Below, one piece after another: positions 19,568 through 28,776 of a DNA stretch of 60,643 bases. Position 1 is the first letter of the stretch. Each line of letters opens with the position of its first letter. The notes beneath the pieces are model-generated. The model was not told where the DNA came from and did no database searches. It was given only the letters and a program-made list of their open reading frames with translations. Both the position numbers and the translations under genes were made by a program. This DNA is from Bacteroidota bacterium (GTDB lineage: Bacteria; Bacteroidota; Bacteroidia; Bacteroidales; Prolixibacteraceae): contig JAUYMU010000078.1 of assembly GCA_030698405.1 (NCBI GenBank), forward strand, positions 1-60,643, written 5' to 3'.

Positions 19568-19688
19568 TTTTTGGAAATATAACATTCAAACTTTTTTCGA
19601 GATTTGGTATCTTTATTAAAATTGCAGGAAATTTATTTCACGAATGATACTATTTGTACTATCTTCGTTCCACTAAACTATCCAACTA

Positions 19689-19883
19689 ATGAAAAAGCTA
19701 AAGGTTTCTGATGTCTTGAGATTGCTTATCGATGATGGATGGTATTTGATCGATCAAAAGGGCAGCCACCGACAGTTTAAGCATCCTACGAAAAAGGGGA
19801 AAGTAACGGTAAATGGTAAACCAAGCGAAACTTTAGAACAGTTTATTTTAAACATTATTTTCAAACAGGCAGGTTGGCGATAA
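19689..19883 (+). CDS. hicA: HicA-family mRNA interferase toxin
   Basis: A 64-residue dsRBD-like fold toxin that cleaves mRNA when not bound by HicB. The catalytic His is in QKGSHRQFKHP (about residue 27), followed by KKGKVTVNGKPSETL. Size and motif are typical. hicB begins 22 bases downstream. It lies in a small island with a broken restriction-enzyme gene. Confidence 0.93.
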   Translation: MKKLKVSDVLRLLIDDGWYLIDQKGSHRQFKHPTKKGKVTVNGKPSETLEQFILNIIFKQAGWR

Positions 19884-19905
19884 TTGCAGATCCATTAAAA
19901 ACGAT

Positions 19906-20307
19906 ATGATGCAAAAAATTAAGGTACAAATAGGATGGTTGGATAATTACGGTGCCGGAAGTAATGAAGTACCTGGCTGCGTGGCGACTCATAAAACATT
20001 AGATGGTGTAAAAAAGGCATATGCAGAATCATTGGAATGGCACCTGGAAGCTATGCGGGCTGATGGTGACGAAATACCCAATGAACTGCAAGGAGAATAT
20101 GAATTAGAATTCGAGTTAAATACGCAGGCGGTGCTTCATTATTTCAATGGCATACTTACCCGGTCGGCACTTGCGCGTGTTACCGGAATAAATGAACGAT
20201 TGCTGGGACATTATGCCAGTGGGTATAGAAATCCACGTCCGGCTCAAAGGCAACGGATAATTGACGGTATTCGTAAAATTGGGGCTGAGTTTAATTCTGT
20301 CGTATAA
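19906..20307 (+). CDS. hicB: HicB-family antitoxin with C-terminal DNA-binding helix-turn-helix
   Basis: A 133-residue antitoxin that should bind HicA and repress the operon. The N-terminal partial RNase-H-like fold (about 1-70) includes YGAGSNEVPGCVATHKTLDGVKKAYAESLEWHL. The C-terminus (about 85-133, GILTRSALARVTGINERLLGHYASGYRNPRPAQRQRI) is an XRE-like helix-turn-helix. Two adjacent ATG codons exist at 19906 and 19909. The frame is intact, so the pair may be functional. Confidence 0.9.
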   Translation: MMQKIKVQIGWLDNYGAGSNEVPGCVATHKTLDGVKKAYAESLEWHLEAMRADGDEIPNELQGEYELEFELNTQAVLHYFNGILTRSALARVTGINERLLGHYASGYRNPRPAQRQRIIDGIRKIGAEFNSVV

Positions 20308-20321
20308 TTCGGCACCGTTTC

Positions 20322-20810
20322 TTACAGATATAATCTGCAGATAGGTTTCCGATTATTATCATCAAGGAGAACAGCAAAGTAGGTCTGTGCATCCCGATAT
20401 GATAAGCGCTTCAGATCTATTTTTTGCCGTAAGATTGATTTAATAATCATATATCCTTCTAATTCTTCTTCCGTAGTTTCAATTTTACTTCCGCTTTCTT
20501 TATCAGGAACAATAACTTGTTTAATGTCTTGGTCTTTTGAGGCTTCATCTTCTTTGGTAAGAGCCGTTTTTAGTCTCTCAGTGATTAGGTCGCTAATATA
20601 TTGCTGAACAGGTTTTTTCGTCAGGTTTGTGAATTGGTCAAGGATTTTAGCAGTAACCATACCCGGATAAACTTGTTTTGCTAAGTGTTTTACAAATTCA
20701 GGAGTGGGATTATTTAATTCCTGATGGAGGAGTTGTTTTAGTTCATTGGTAAACTTTAATTCGCTTGCGGTATTAACAATACTATCAGCATCAAAGTATG
20801 ATTTGTGAAA
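20322..20810 (-). pseudogene. Fragment of a restriction-endonuclease-like gene (HSDR_N-type family, C-terminal part)
   Basis: The minus-strand frame is open from a stop at 20811-20813 to a TAA at 20322 and reads as the C-terminal region of HSDR_N-containing endonuclease-like proteins: YFDADSIVNTASELKFTNEL, PGMVTAKILDQFTNLTKKPV, then EEELEGYMIIKSILRQ and YFAVLLDDNNRKPICRLYL. From memory, full proteins have an N-terminal nuclease domain and a few more C-terminal residues; both are missing here. The Met at 20660 is internal to the conserved region, so it is not a true start. It abuts hicB tail-to-tail. The piece looks like debris of a larger gene. Confidence 0.7.
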
Positions 20811-21194
20811 CTAAGTTATTATCAAATTAATTTTTTATTCTTTTAGTTTGCATATAATCCTTTCAATTATATGGAATGCAAAAGAAAGACCGTCAGTAAT
20901 GCTTTTGAATATAGAATGCTGGAAAATAACGTTCATTAGTACTTCGTGTTTGTAAGTACTAACCCTGTTGATGAACTTCTCCTATGGTTGGTGCAAATGT
21001 GATTTCGTTATAATGTTTAAAATGATTTGATACTTTTGAGAAAAATATAAATGAGATGGATGCAATTATTATTACATCAAAAGATAAAAAGTCTATCTTT
21101 TTTTGAATCAGTTGGTAACCAACTTCAGTGAAGTCTGATTAATAATTTTGGATTTTAGATTTGTAAAATACCTTTTCTCACGTGTACAACCTTC
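20811..21194. other. Gene-poor spacer with a possible antitoxin remnant
   Basis: No intact gene is seen. At 21056-21106 a short frame (MDAIIITSKDKKSIFF) resembles the start of small Bacteroidota antitoxin-like proteins. It ends at TGA inside a 7-T run; adding one T would extend it to 21138 (FLNQLVTNFSEV). A TACTTTTG box lies just before it at about 21031. This is weak evidence for a frameshifted remnant. Confidence 0.3.
21156..21163 (+). promoter_or_regulatory. Promoter -7 box for the EamA transporter
   Basis: TAGATTTG matches TAnnTTTG, 31 bases before the ATG at 21195. A second match, TAATTTTG (21143-21150), lies immediately upstream. Confidence 0.5.
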
Positions 21195-22124
21195 ATGAAA
21201 AAATACCTTTCCCAAACTGTATTTCTGGCCATCGCTGCCTGCCTGCTTTGGTCATCAGCCTTTGTGGGGGTCAAGATTGGCCTGAAATACCAAACACCGC
21301 TTCAGTTTGCCGGCATTCGGTTTATCATTTCAGGTTTGATGTTAATTCCTTTTGTGCATAATTTTGCACGTTTCAGGAAGGAGGTCATTGCGAATTTTTG
21401 GTACGTATGCCTGATCGCATTTTTGCAGGTAATCCTTCAATATTCGCTTTTTTATCTGGGCGTCAGTTTGGTTCCGGCTTCCATTGCAGCAATGATTGTT
21501 GGGTCTTCTCCATTGTTTATTGCCCTGACCTCGCATTTTATTAACCCTGGCGACCGGTTGGACTGGTTTAAAACCGGCAGTTTTTTGATTGGGATAATTG
21601 GGGTCGCCATCATTACACTTGGACGTGACCGCCTTCCATCGGGAGCCGAAATAGCTATGACAGGGGTGATTTTATTGCTGGTGAACAATGTGACATCGGG
21701 TATCACCAGTGTTGTAATTGCCCGAAAGCAGCAAACCATTTCTCCAATGGTTTTAACTTCAGCTTCACTTTTTATTGGTGGTCTTTTCCTTTTCCTGGTT
21801 TCCATACCTATTGAAGGTCTTCCATACCGGATTTTTCCTCCTGAATATTTTGTTGCATTGGCGTGGCTGAGTTTTCTTTCAGCAGCGGCATTTACAATCT
21901 GGAACACCTTGCTGCGCAGGCCAATGGTGAAAGTATCAGAGTTAAGTATCTGGAAATTTCTGATACCGGTAGCAGGCGCAATTCTAAGTTGGTTGCTGCT
22001 TCCCGATGAATCTCCTGACTTTGTATCTGTTTCAGGAATGATATTGATTGCTTCTTCATTGTTAATTCTGAATTTACCGAATATCAGGAGAAAAATTACT
22101 TCCCGGAAAGCTGTTCGAAAGTGA
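21195..22124 (+). CDS. EamA/DMT-superfamily transporter
   Basis: A 309-residue inner-membrane protein with about ten hydrophobic helices arranged as two EamA repeats (about 10-145 and 155-295). AACLLWSSAFVGVKIGLKYQTPLQFAGIRFIISG is the typical first-repeat signature. These carriers usually export amino acids or other small metabolites; the substrate cannot be inferred. It stands alone between the hicAB island and the pyrophosphatase. Confidence 0.92.
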   Translation: MKKYLSQTVFLAIAACLLWSSAFVGVKIGLKYQTPLQFAGIRFIISGLMLIPFVHNFARFRKEVIANFWYVCLIAFLQVILQYSLFYLGVSLVPASIAAMIVGSSPLFIALTSHFINPGDRLDWFKTGSFLIGIIGVAIITLGRDRLPSGAEIAMTGVILLLVNNVTSGITSVVIARKQQTISPMVLTSASLFIGGLFLFLVSIPIEGLPYRIFPPEYFVALAWLSFLSAAAFTIWNTLLRRPMVKVSELSIWKFLIPVAGAILSWLLLPDESPDFVSVSGMILIASSLLILNLPNIRRKITSRKAVRK

Positions 22125-22267
22125 TTGAATGTTTTGAATTAAAAGCTATATTAAGAATTTGTTTACAAATTGTTACCTGAAGTGCAGTCGATGATTCAAT
22201 TTGGTGAAAATTTATAATTTCGGCTTCAGCAAAAGAAGTGGTTATGCTGTCATATAACATTTAGATC

Positions 22268-22355
22268 GATTGATCAATCAAGTCATTAATTGTTAATTTC
22301 GAGACTTTCAAAAAATACTGAATAAACACAATTATCTAACTGCAACTTTGTTGCA
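22268..22355. promoter_or_regulatory. Two palindromes upstream of the membrane pyrophosphatase
   Basis: GATTGATCAATC (22268-22279) is a perfect 12-bp palindrome, and TGCAAC-TTT-GTTGCA (22341-22355) overlaps a CAACTTTG near-match to the -7 box. Both lie in the 247-base leader before hppA and could be operator sites; no binding protein is known to me. Confidence 0.3.
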
Positions 22356-22371
22356 TAAAAACCAAAAATTT

Positions 22372-24576
22372 ATGAGTAATATTTTCTTTTTGATACCCTT
22401 TGCAGCCATCGTCGCTTTGGGTTTCGCGCTGTACTTCTTCAAGCAGATGATGCGTGAAAGCGAAGGCACCGACACGATGAAAAGAATCGCACAGTATGTG
22501 CGTGAGGGCGCGATGTCTTATCTGAAACAACAGTACAAGGTGGTTGTTATCGTTTTCATTGTATTGGCTTTGGTCTTTACGGTGATGGCTTATTACGAAC
22601 TGCAAAATCCATGGGTTCCTTTCGCCTTCCTTACCGGTGGGTTCTTCTCGGGGCTGGCTGGATTCTTCGGGATGAAAACAGCTACCTATGCTTCGGCCCG
22701 TACCGCTCATGCGGCCTCTAAGTCACTGAACAGGGGATTGCAGGTTGCTTTCCGCTCAGGTGCCGTGATGGGATTGGTGGTCGTTGGATTGGCTTTGCTT
22801 GATATCTCAATCTGGTATATGGTACTTGACTACTTTGTTGAGGATCCAGATCAGGGACACAAGATGATGATTATTACCACCACCATGCTTACTTTCGGAA
22901 TGGGTGCGTCAACTCAGGCATTGTTTGCAAGGGTTGGTGGAGGTATCTATACGAAGGCTGCCGATGTGGGCGCGGACTTGGTGGGTAAAGTGGAAGCGGG
23001 TATTCCTGAAGATGATCCGCGCAACCCTGCCACCATTGCCGATAACGTAGGTGATAACGTAGGTGACGTAGCTGGTATGGGAGCCGATTTATATGAATCG
23101 TATTGCGGTTCAATTTTAGCAACCGCTGCCTTGGGTGCATCGGCATTTATTCTCACTCCTGAAATGCAGACAAAAGCAATTTTTGCTCCAATGCTCATCG
23201 CTGCCGTTGGTATTTTCCTCTCTATTATCGGAATCTTTTTGGTAAAAACAGGTGAAAAAGCTGATATGAGACAATTGATGGCTGCCTTGAACCGCGGAGT
23301 AAACATCAGTTCACTGCTTACTGCAATCGCCACTTTTGGTATTCTTTATTACATTGGCCTTGAAAATTGGATGGGCATATCGTTCGCCGTAGTTTGCGGT
23401 TTGGTTGCCGGTATTATCATTGGTCAGGGAACCGAATATTACACTTCACACTCTTTCCGTCCAACTCAAAAAGTTGCCGAAAGCGCTGCAACAGGTCCTG
23501 CAACAGTTATTATTTCAGGATTAGGACTGGGAATGATCTCTACCGCCATCCCGGTGGTAACCATTGGATTCGCTATCATGCTCTCATTCCTCTGTGCAAT
23601 TGAATTTGATGTGAAAAACATGCTTACTGCCGGAAACCTGAGCATGGGATTGTATGGTATCGGTATTGCCGCCGTGGGTATGCTTTCTACTTTGGGAATT
23701 ACTTTGGCAACCGATGCTTATGGTCCGATTGCCGACAACGCTGGTGGAAATGCTGAAATGAGCGGATTGGGAGCAGAGGTTCGCAAACGTACCGATGCTT
23801 TGGATGCCTTGGGCAATACCACTGCTGCTACCGGAAAAGGATTCGCGATTGGTTCGGCTGCACTAACCGCTTTGGCCTTACTTGCTTCTTATATCGAAGA
23901 AATAAAAATGGGGCTTTTGCGATTGGGACAAACCACTCTGGAATTTGCAAATGGTGATATCATTGAAACAAGCAAAGCATCATTTGTCGATTTTATGAAT
24001 TATTATCAGGTGACATTAATGAACCCAAAGGTGCTTATCGGTATGTTCTTGGGATCAATGATGGCCTTTGTGTTCTGTGGTCTGACGATGAATGCCGTTG
24101 GCCGTGCCGCTCAGCAAATGGTTGAGGAAGTTCGCCGTCAGTTCCGGGAAATCAAAGGTATTTTAGAAGGAACAGGAACACCCGATTACGCTCGTTGCGT
24201 AGAAATTTCAACCAAAGGCGCTCAAAAGGAAATGATGTTCCCTTCACTTTTAGCCATTATCGTTCCTGTTGTTACCGGAGTTATTTTTGGTGTTGCAGGT
24301 GTAATGGGTCTGCTCGTTGGAGGTTTGTCTGCTGGTTTTGTACTTGCTATTTTCATGGCCAATGCCGGTGGTGCATGGGACAATGCCAAGAAATACGTTG
24401 AAGAAGGTCATTTGGGCGGAAAAGGCTCTGATATTCACAAAGCCTGTGTTGTTGGCGATACTGTTGGCGATCCGTTTAAAGATACTTCCGGTCCTTCGCT
24501 CAATATCCTGATCAAGCTGATGAGTATGGTTTCTATTGTGATGGCTGGTTTGACAGTTGCCTTTAGTTTGTTGTAA
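22372..24576 (+). CDS. hppA: Membrane-bound, cation-translocating pyrophosphatase
   Basis: Couples PPi hydrolysis to export of Na+ and/or H+ across the inner membrane. From ATG 22372 the protein is 734 residues with about 16 membrane helices. The active-site block [38 protein letters not shown] and the C-terminal [14 protein letters not shown] and [14 protein letters not shown] are complete. The sequence [18 protein letters not shown] has Ala where K+-independent enzymes carry Lys, indicating a K+-dependent enzyme. This class in Bacteroidota includes Na+ and dual Na+/H+ pumps; which ion cannot be fixed here. An in-frame TTG at 22348 is less likely as start. Confidence 0.96.
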   Translation: MSNIFFLIPFAAIVALGFALYFFKQMMRESEGTDTMKRIAQYVREGAMSYLKQQYKVVVIVFIVLALVFTVMAYYELQNPWVPFAFLTGGFFSGLAGFFGMKTATYASARTAHAASKSLNRGLQVAFRSGAVMGLVVVGLALLDISIWYMVLDYFVEDPDQGHKMMIITTTMLTFGMGASTQALFARVGGGIYTKAADVGADLVGKVEAGIPEDDPRNPATIADNVGDNVGDVAGMGADLYESYCGSILATAALGASAFILTPEMQTKAIFAPMLIAAVGIFLSIIGIFLVKTGEKADMRQLMAALNRGVNISSLLTAIATFGILYYIGLENWMGISFAVVCGLVAGIIIGQGTEYYTSHSFRPTQKVAESAATGPATVIISGLGLGMISTAIPVVTIGFAIMLSFLCAIEFDVKNMLTAGNLSMGLYGIGIAAVGMLSTLGITLATDAYGPIADNAGGNAEMSGLGAEVRKRTDALDALGNTTAATGKGFAIGSAALTALALLASYIEEIKMGLLRLGQTTLEFANGDIIETSKASFVDFMNYYQVTLMNPKVLIGMFLGSMMAFVFCGLTMNAVGRAAQQMVEEVRRQFREIKGILEGTGTPDYARCVEISTKGAQKEMMFPSLLAIIVPVVTGVIFGVAGVMGLLVGGLSAGFVLAIFMANAGGAWDNAKKYVEEGHLGGKGSDIHKACVVGDTVGDPFKDTSGPSLNILIKLMSMVSIVMAGLTVAFSLL

Positions 24577-24633
24577 TTTCAAGGCTGAAAGTATTTAAAA
24601 CAAATACTGATCATTTTTTTGTACTCAAATACG

Positions 24634-24671
24634 AATAACCCTGTGGATTCTTCCCGGGGTTATTTTTTTTT
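24634..24671 (+). terminator. Terminator after the pyrophosphatase gene
   Basis: AATAACCC and GGGTTATT form an 8-bp stem (24634-24641 with 24657-24664) that is followed by a run of T. Confidence 0.75.
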
Positions 24672-24743
24672 GCAACTTTACTGAACAAAATTGGCAGGCA
24701 TTGAGTTTAAGTAATAAAATTGACAACACTAAAACCAAATATT

Positions 24744-25757
24744 ATGGCAGATTTATCAACTACCTACATGGGCGTCAAATTAAAAAATCCTTTGATTTTG
24801 GGCGCCAGTAATCTTGTTACAAAACCCGAAGTAATAAAAGAACTCGAAGAAGCCGGAATTGCTGCAATTGTTTACAAATCGCTTTTTGAAGAGCAGATCC
24901 AGTTGGAAAGCCTTCAGTTTGATGAGGAATTGAACGAATATGACAACCGGAATTCAGAGATGGGTCGTCTATTTCCTGACATCGAACATGCCGGCCCGAA
25001 AGAACACCTTTATAACCTCAAAAAGTTAAAAGAAAATACATCTGTTCCTGTTTTTGCCAGTTTAAATGCCATGTACGAGCCCAGTTGGGTCGAATATGCC
25101 AAACTGCTTGAAGAAACCGGTGTCGATGGTCTTGAGCTGAATCTATATGCAACTCCAGGTTATTTCGAAGTTGGCGCTTCTTCAATCGAAGACAAGCAGT
25201 ATCAGATTGTAAAAAGTGTAAAAAAAGCTGTTAAAATACCAGTAAGTGTAAAGTTAAGCCCATTTTATACCAATACCCTGAATTTTGTTAAAAAACTGGA
25301 TGAAGCCGGTGTTGACGGCTTTGTAATGTTTAACCGGTTCTTTCAGCCCGAAATTGACATTGAAACTGAAAATTTTCACTTCCCGTGGGAATTGAGCCAG
25401 CCACGTGATCATCATTTGGCTTTGCGGTATGCTGGTTTGCTGCATGGAAATATTGATGCAAGTATTTGTGCCAGCCGTGGTATTTATACTTCGGAAGATG
25501 TAATCAGGCTTATTCTGGCTGGTGCCGATGTCGTACAAATCGTTTCGGCAGTTTACAAAAAAGAATTGTCGTATGTAGCTACAATGCTCGAAGGGATTCA
25601 TATCTGGATGGACAACAAAGGCTATAAAAACCTGAACGATTTCCGCGGAAAATTATCCAGAAAAAACCTTAAAGATCCGTTCACCTATCAACGTGCCCAG
25701 TATGTTGATATTCTGGCGAAATCAGAAGAAATATTCAAGAAATACCCGATGGTTTAA
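24744..25757 (+). CDS. Dihydroorotate dehydrogenase-like FMN protein
   Basis: A 337-residue TIM-barrel protein related to PyrD. It begins MADLSTTYMGVKLKNPLILGASNLVTKPE; PVFASLNAMYEPSWVEYAKLLEETGVDGLELNLYATPG and IPVSVKLSPFYTN are typical FMN/substrate segments, and SRGIYTSEDVIRLILAGADVVQIVSAVY binds the phosphate. The canonical catalytic Cys/Ser loop is not obvious, so true dihydroorotate oxidation is doubtful; such paralogues are common in anaerobic bacteria. The ATG at 24744 is chosen over an upstream TTG at 24720. Confidence 0.85.
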   Translation: MADLSTTYMGVKLKNPLILGASNLVTKPEVIKELEEAGIAAIVYKSLFEEQIQLESLQFDEELNEYDNRNSEMGRLFPDIEHAGPKEHLYNLKKLKENTSVPVFASLNAMYEPSWVEYAKLLEETGVDGLELNLYATPGYFEVGASSIEDKQYQIVKSVKKAVKIPVSVKLSPFYTNTLNFVKKLDEAGVDGFVMFNRFFQPEIDIETENFHFPWELSQPRDHHLALRYAGLLHGNIDASICASRGIYTSEDVIRLILAGADVVQIVSAVYKKELSYVATMLEGIHIWMDNKGYKNLNDFRGKLSRKNLKDPFTYQRAQYVDILAKSEEIFKKYPMV

Positions 25758-25768
25758 TTATCGAATTG

Positions 25769-25820
25769 TATAAATCAGAAAGGCAGAATTCAAAGTTGAA
25801 TTCTGCCTTTCTGATTTATA
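25769..25820. terminator. Perfect 25-bp inverted repeat, bidirectional terminator
   Basis: The arms 25769-25793 and 25796-25820 are exact reverse complements with a 2-base loop (AG). It lies between two convergent genes, and the outer AAATCAGAAAGG / CCTTTCTGATTT arms give T-rich 3' sides in both directions. It probably terminates both genes. Confidence 0.75.
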
Positions 25821-25822
25821 CC

Positions 25823-27460
25823 CTATTTTCCAATAAACCCTGCCAGTGCATAAACCAGCGCTCCCTGCCAGTTGATGGCGATTTCGTTGGTGCGGTAATC
25901 TTCCTCTTCGTCTTTCCAGCCAGTTGCCGAATGTCCGCCGCCAACGATGTAGCCTGGCCATGGTTCAACTTCATTGTCCGATCCTGAACGACGGTCGTGC
26001 GGTTTCATCGCAGGGTTAATTCCCAATCCTGTTACATAGGATCGATTGTAGTAGTTGCGCCCAAAAATATGCGCAATTGCATCCTGTGAAGCCTGAATGT
26101 AATTTTTGTCAGGTGAAATTTTGTTTGCTACCTGCAGGTTTAGCACCTGACGGGCAATGGTTCCGTTGCAGCCCCAATAATACCTTACCAATGGTCGTCC
26201 GTAAACATCGGAATTCGCATTTTTCACGATTGAATTGGCTCCGTCCACAATGTTTTTTTGAATGGCTTTTAAAACTTCAGGATTCTTTCCTGATTTTTTA
26301 GATAGCGTATATTGAAACATTCCCAGATTCGAAACATCGCCCCAGTCCCAATCTTCATCAATTTTGAAATTCATTTTTGTAGCCTGTTCTTCAAAATCTT
26401 TCAGGAAAGTTGCATCGCCGGTGGTTTCCCACATTTCTACAGCAGCCCAAAGCCGGTCGTCAGGATCTGAGGTTTGGTAGCCTCCGGTTTTGAATTCGCC
26501 CTGAACAAAATTTTTATCTTCAGGATTTTCTTTCAGGAATTTGTAGCTCAGTTTTGCCGCTGCAAGGCATTTTTGCGAATATGCTTTGTCGTAAGGTTCG
26601 AAATAGCGGGCAGCCTGAGCCATCATGGCCACAAAATCGGCAACTGCAGCCGAACTCCATTCTGTGAAATATCTTTTTTGCTTGTCATCTACAGGCTTGC
26701 AAAATGGTTCGAAATTCTTCGCGGTTAATTTATGGGCCACTTTTCCTGAACCATCGGTGTATTGCATCGTCAGCAACCAGTCGGTTTCCCATTTCATTTC
26801 TTTCAGAAAATCAGGATAACCTTTTGCCGTTTCGGGCAGGTCGAGCGAGAATTTCTTCAAATTATCCTGAAACTGATCCCATGCCATAAACATTATTCCA
26901 ACAGTTACTCCGGCATTTACCACATATTTTCCGTAGTCACCTGCATCGTGCCAGCCACCGGTTCCGTTTCGGCGCACACCCGGTTTGCCCTGGTAATCTT
27001 CGTAACCATCTTCCAAATGACAGGCTTCGTTGGCAAAATGATGGCCATTGTGTGTTCCTGAAACTGCAGTGCCGCAGCGCCACAAATAGAATCCGCGCAT
27101 ACTGGTATAAAATGCCTGATTGTAAACTTTTGGAGAAATCTCGAACTCTGCAGATTTGGTTCCTTCTGCTGTCTCGATGTAATATTTGCCATTTTTGTTC
27201 ACAGACGAGAAATCAGCCACTGCAACGTTCTGATTCACGTCTTTCTGGAAGACAGGTTTTGAAACCTCCCCTTTAAATACGACTGACTTATTTGAAACCT
27301 GTTTTACAACAAACGATTTGGTATCGCCAACGATAGAGGCTTTTTTCGATTGCTGAGGCAGAAATCCCAATGAATTCAATTGTACACTTTGCGTTTGACC
27401 TGTTGCTATTAAATAGCCGAGTAAGAAAAAAATGAAGGAAATTAGAAAAGTTGGTTTCAT
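25823..27460 (-). CDS. GH9 endoglucanase / cellulase, secreted
   Basis: Exported inverting beta-1,4-glucanase. From ATG 27460 it has 545 residues: a signal peptide (about 1-22, KPTFLISFIFFLLGYLIATGQ), an N-terminal Ig-like CelD_N domain (about 25-110), and a GH9 alpha/alpha barrel. The base aspartates are in GGWHDAGDYGKY, and the acid is the Glu in TNEIAINWQGALV. The KPHDRRSGSD segment matches the family pattern near the third catalytic region. An upstream in-frame ATG at 27553 would add 31 residues lacking signal character and is rejected. It is monocistronic. Confidence 0.93.
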   Translation of the reverse strand: MKPTFLISFIFFLLGYLIATGQTQSVQLNSLGFLPQQSKKASIVGDTKSFVVKQVSNKSVVFKGEVSKPVFQKDVNQNVAVADFSSVNKNGKYYIETAEGTKSAEFEISPKVYNQAFYTSMRGFYLWRCGTAVSGTHNGHHFANEACHLEDGYEDYQGKPGVRRNGTGGWHDAGDYGKYVVNAGVTVGIMFMAWDQFQDNLKKFSLDLPETAKGYPDFLKEMKWETDWLLTMQYTDGSGKVAHKLTAKNFEPFCKPVDDKQKRYFTEWSSAAVADFVAMMAQAARYFEPYDKAYSQKCLAAAKLSYKFLKENPEDKNFVQGEFKTGGYQTSDPDDRLWAAVEMWETTGDATFLKDFEEQATKMNFKIDEDWDWGDVSNLGMFQYTLSKKSGKNPEVLKAIQKNIVDGANSIVKNANSDVYGRPLVRYYWGCNGTIARQVLNLQVANKISPDKNYIQASQDAIAHIFGRNYYNRSYVTGLGINPAMKPHDRRSGSDNEVEPWPGYIVGGGHSATGWKDEEEDYRTNEIAINWQGALVYALAGFIGK

Positions 27461-27510
27461 GGTGGTTAGGTTTTTAAGTATGTGTTTATTGTATATATTA
27501 CAATATGAAA

Positions 27511-27518
27511 CAAAACTA
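27511..27518 (-). promoter_or_regulatory. Promoter -7 box for the GH9 gene
   Basis: TAGTTTTG on the minus strand matches TAnnTTTG and lies about 50 bases before the ATG at 27460. No convincing -33 element was found. Confidence 0.45.
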
Positions 27519-27591
27519 ATGCAATGTTTGAATATATTTCCTCTTTCAAACAAAAAAGATCAACCTTTTATAGCATAAATCAACCAGAAGC

Positions 27592-28776
27592 CTAGACCAA
27601 TTCAACTGTTACTTTTTTAAAAAAACGGGTTTCAAGCAACCGTACAATCCGCCTTACAACCGACTTGCGGATTTCAAGTTCGATGGGCTGATCAGGATCC
27701 TGGTGCGCCCAGTTGATGCGGGTTCCAACGATAATATGAATGTCGTCGTGTTGTGTCAGGAGCTTTACAACTTCTTCCGGCGGACTATCTTCCAGCCGCA
27801 TATCAGTTGTATAATTCTCCAGAATTTCCTCCACGCGTCCCAGTGTCAGAATCCCTTCGGTAACAATTTCGAACCCTTCCATTTTAGCTGCCGGGGGCAA
27901 TGTTTTTTCCGAAAACCGATGCTGAATATCAATTTCCAGATCCAGTTCGCGGGCAATAATTTCAGCAGTTGTTCCACCGCAAATAATCTTTTTCCCCGGA
28001 AATTCCTGAATTTTCTTTACAAATTCGGCATCCTTTATTTTATAAAATGGAGGCCCGGTAATCAACATAAACTGGCGGGGTTGTCTGAAATAAACAACTC
28101 CGCAACTGGCGTCATCGCTCATTTCGAACCCATCGTTCATCGAAGCCTGGTTCAGTATTTTACGGGCCAGTTTGGTGGCCGATATTTCATATTCGCGGGC
28201 AATCTGGCTTTCAGCAAATTTTTCAATGTTATCGAGTTCCCAACCCGCAGGGTAACGTTTGCTTCCCAAACCTGACTGAACAATGCCATCGGTCATGAAT
28301 ATAATTCTGTCTTCGAGCATGGGCGAAAACTCTCTGATCCGTAGTATTTTGCCTGCATTTTCTTCTCCTCTTATTGGAATTTGAGATTCTTTTGGATTAA
28401 AAACCTGCCCTCTCCTGAAAATTACAGAGCGCGGATTTTCGTAGTTGATGATCCTTACCTGTCCGGCATCTTCAATTTCGATAATGGTAAATGTGGCATA
28501 ACTTTCTTTGCCGTCCCTGCTTTTGGGCAGTGCACGCATGAAAATATTGGCAGCAACTTCCGGTTTTGTGTGGAACGAGGCATAGTTCAAAGCCATTGAG
28601 GCGGTGAGCGTTGCCAAAACATTGGCTTTTACACCATGTCCAATTCCATCCGAAAGCACCAGAATTGTTCTCCCTTCGGCACTGATTAGCCTTGAATGAA
28701 AAACATCGCCGCAAACGACTTGTCCGTGATGGTTGAGTTGATGAACATCTACTTCTATGTGGTAATCACTATTCAT
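27592..28776 (-). CDS. SpoIIE-type PP2C serine phosphatase with extra C-terminal domain
   Basis: Predicted cytosolic phosphatase of 394 residues. The PP2C/SpoIIE domain (about 1-235) keeps the metal-binding aspartates in LVLSDGIGHG, FMTDGIVQSG and MSDDASC. SpoIIE phosphatases normally dephosphorylate STAS-domain anti-anti-sigma factors in partner switching. The remaining about 160 residues (FMLITGPPFYKIKD, KIICGGTTAEIIARELDLE, DIHIIVGTRINWAHQ) form a domain I do not recognise. The ATG at 28776 overlaps the stop of the upstream PAS gene by 8 bases, so the pair is translationally coupled. The module divergent from it contains an RsbW-like ATPase. Confidence 0.88.
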   Translation of the reverse strand: MNSDYHIEVDVHQLNHHGQVVCGDVFHSRLISAEGRTILVLSDGIGHGVKANVLATLTASMALNYASFHTKPEVAANIFMRALPKSRDGKESYATFTIIEIEDAGQVRIINYENPRSVIFRRGQVFNPKESQIPIRGEENAGKILRIREFSPMLEDRIIFMTDGIVQSGLGSKRYPAGWELDNIEKFAESQIAREYEISATKLARKILNQASMNDGFEMSDDASCGVVYFRQPRQFMLITGPPFYKIKDAEFVKKIQEFPGKKIICGGTTAEIIARELDLEIDIQHRFSEKTLPPAAKMEGFEIVTEGILTLGRVEEILENYTTDMRLEDSPPEEVVKLLTQHDDIHIIVGTRINWAHQDPDQPIELEIRKSVVRRIVRLLETRFFKKVTVELV

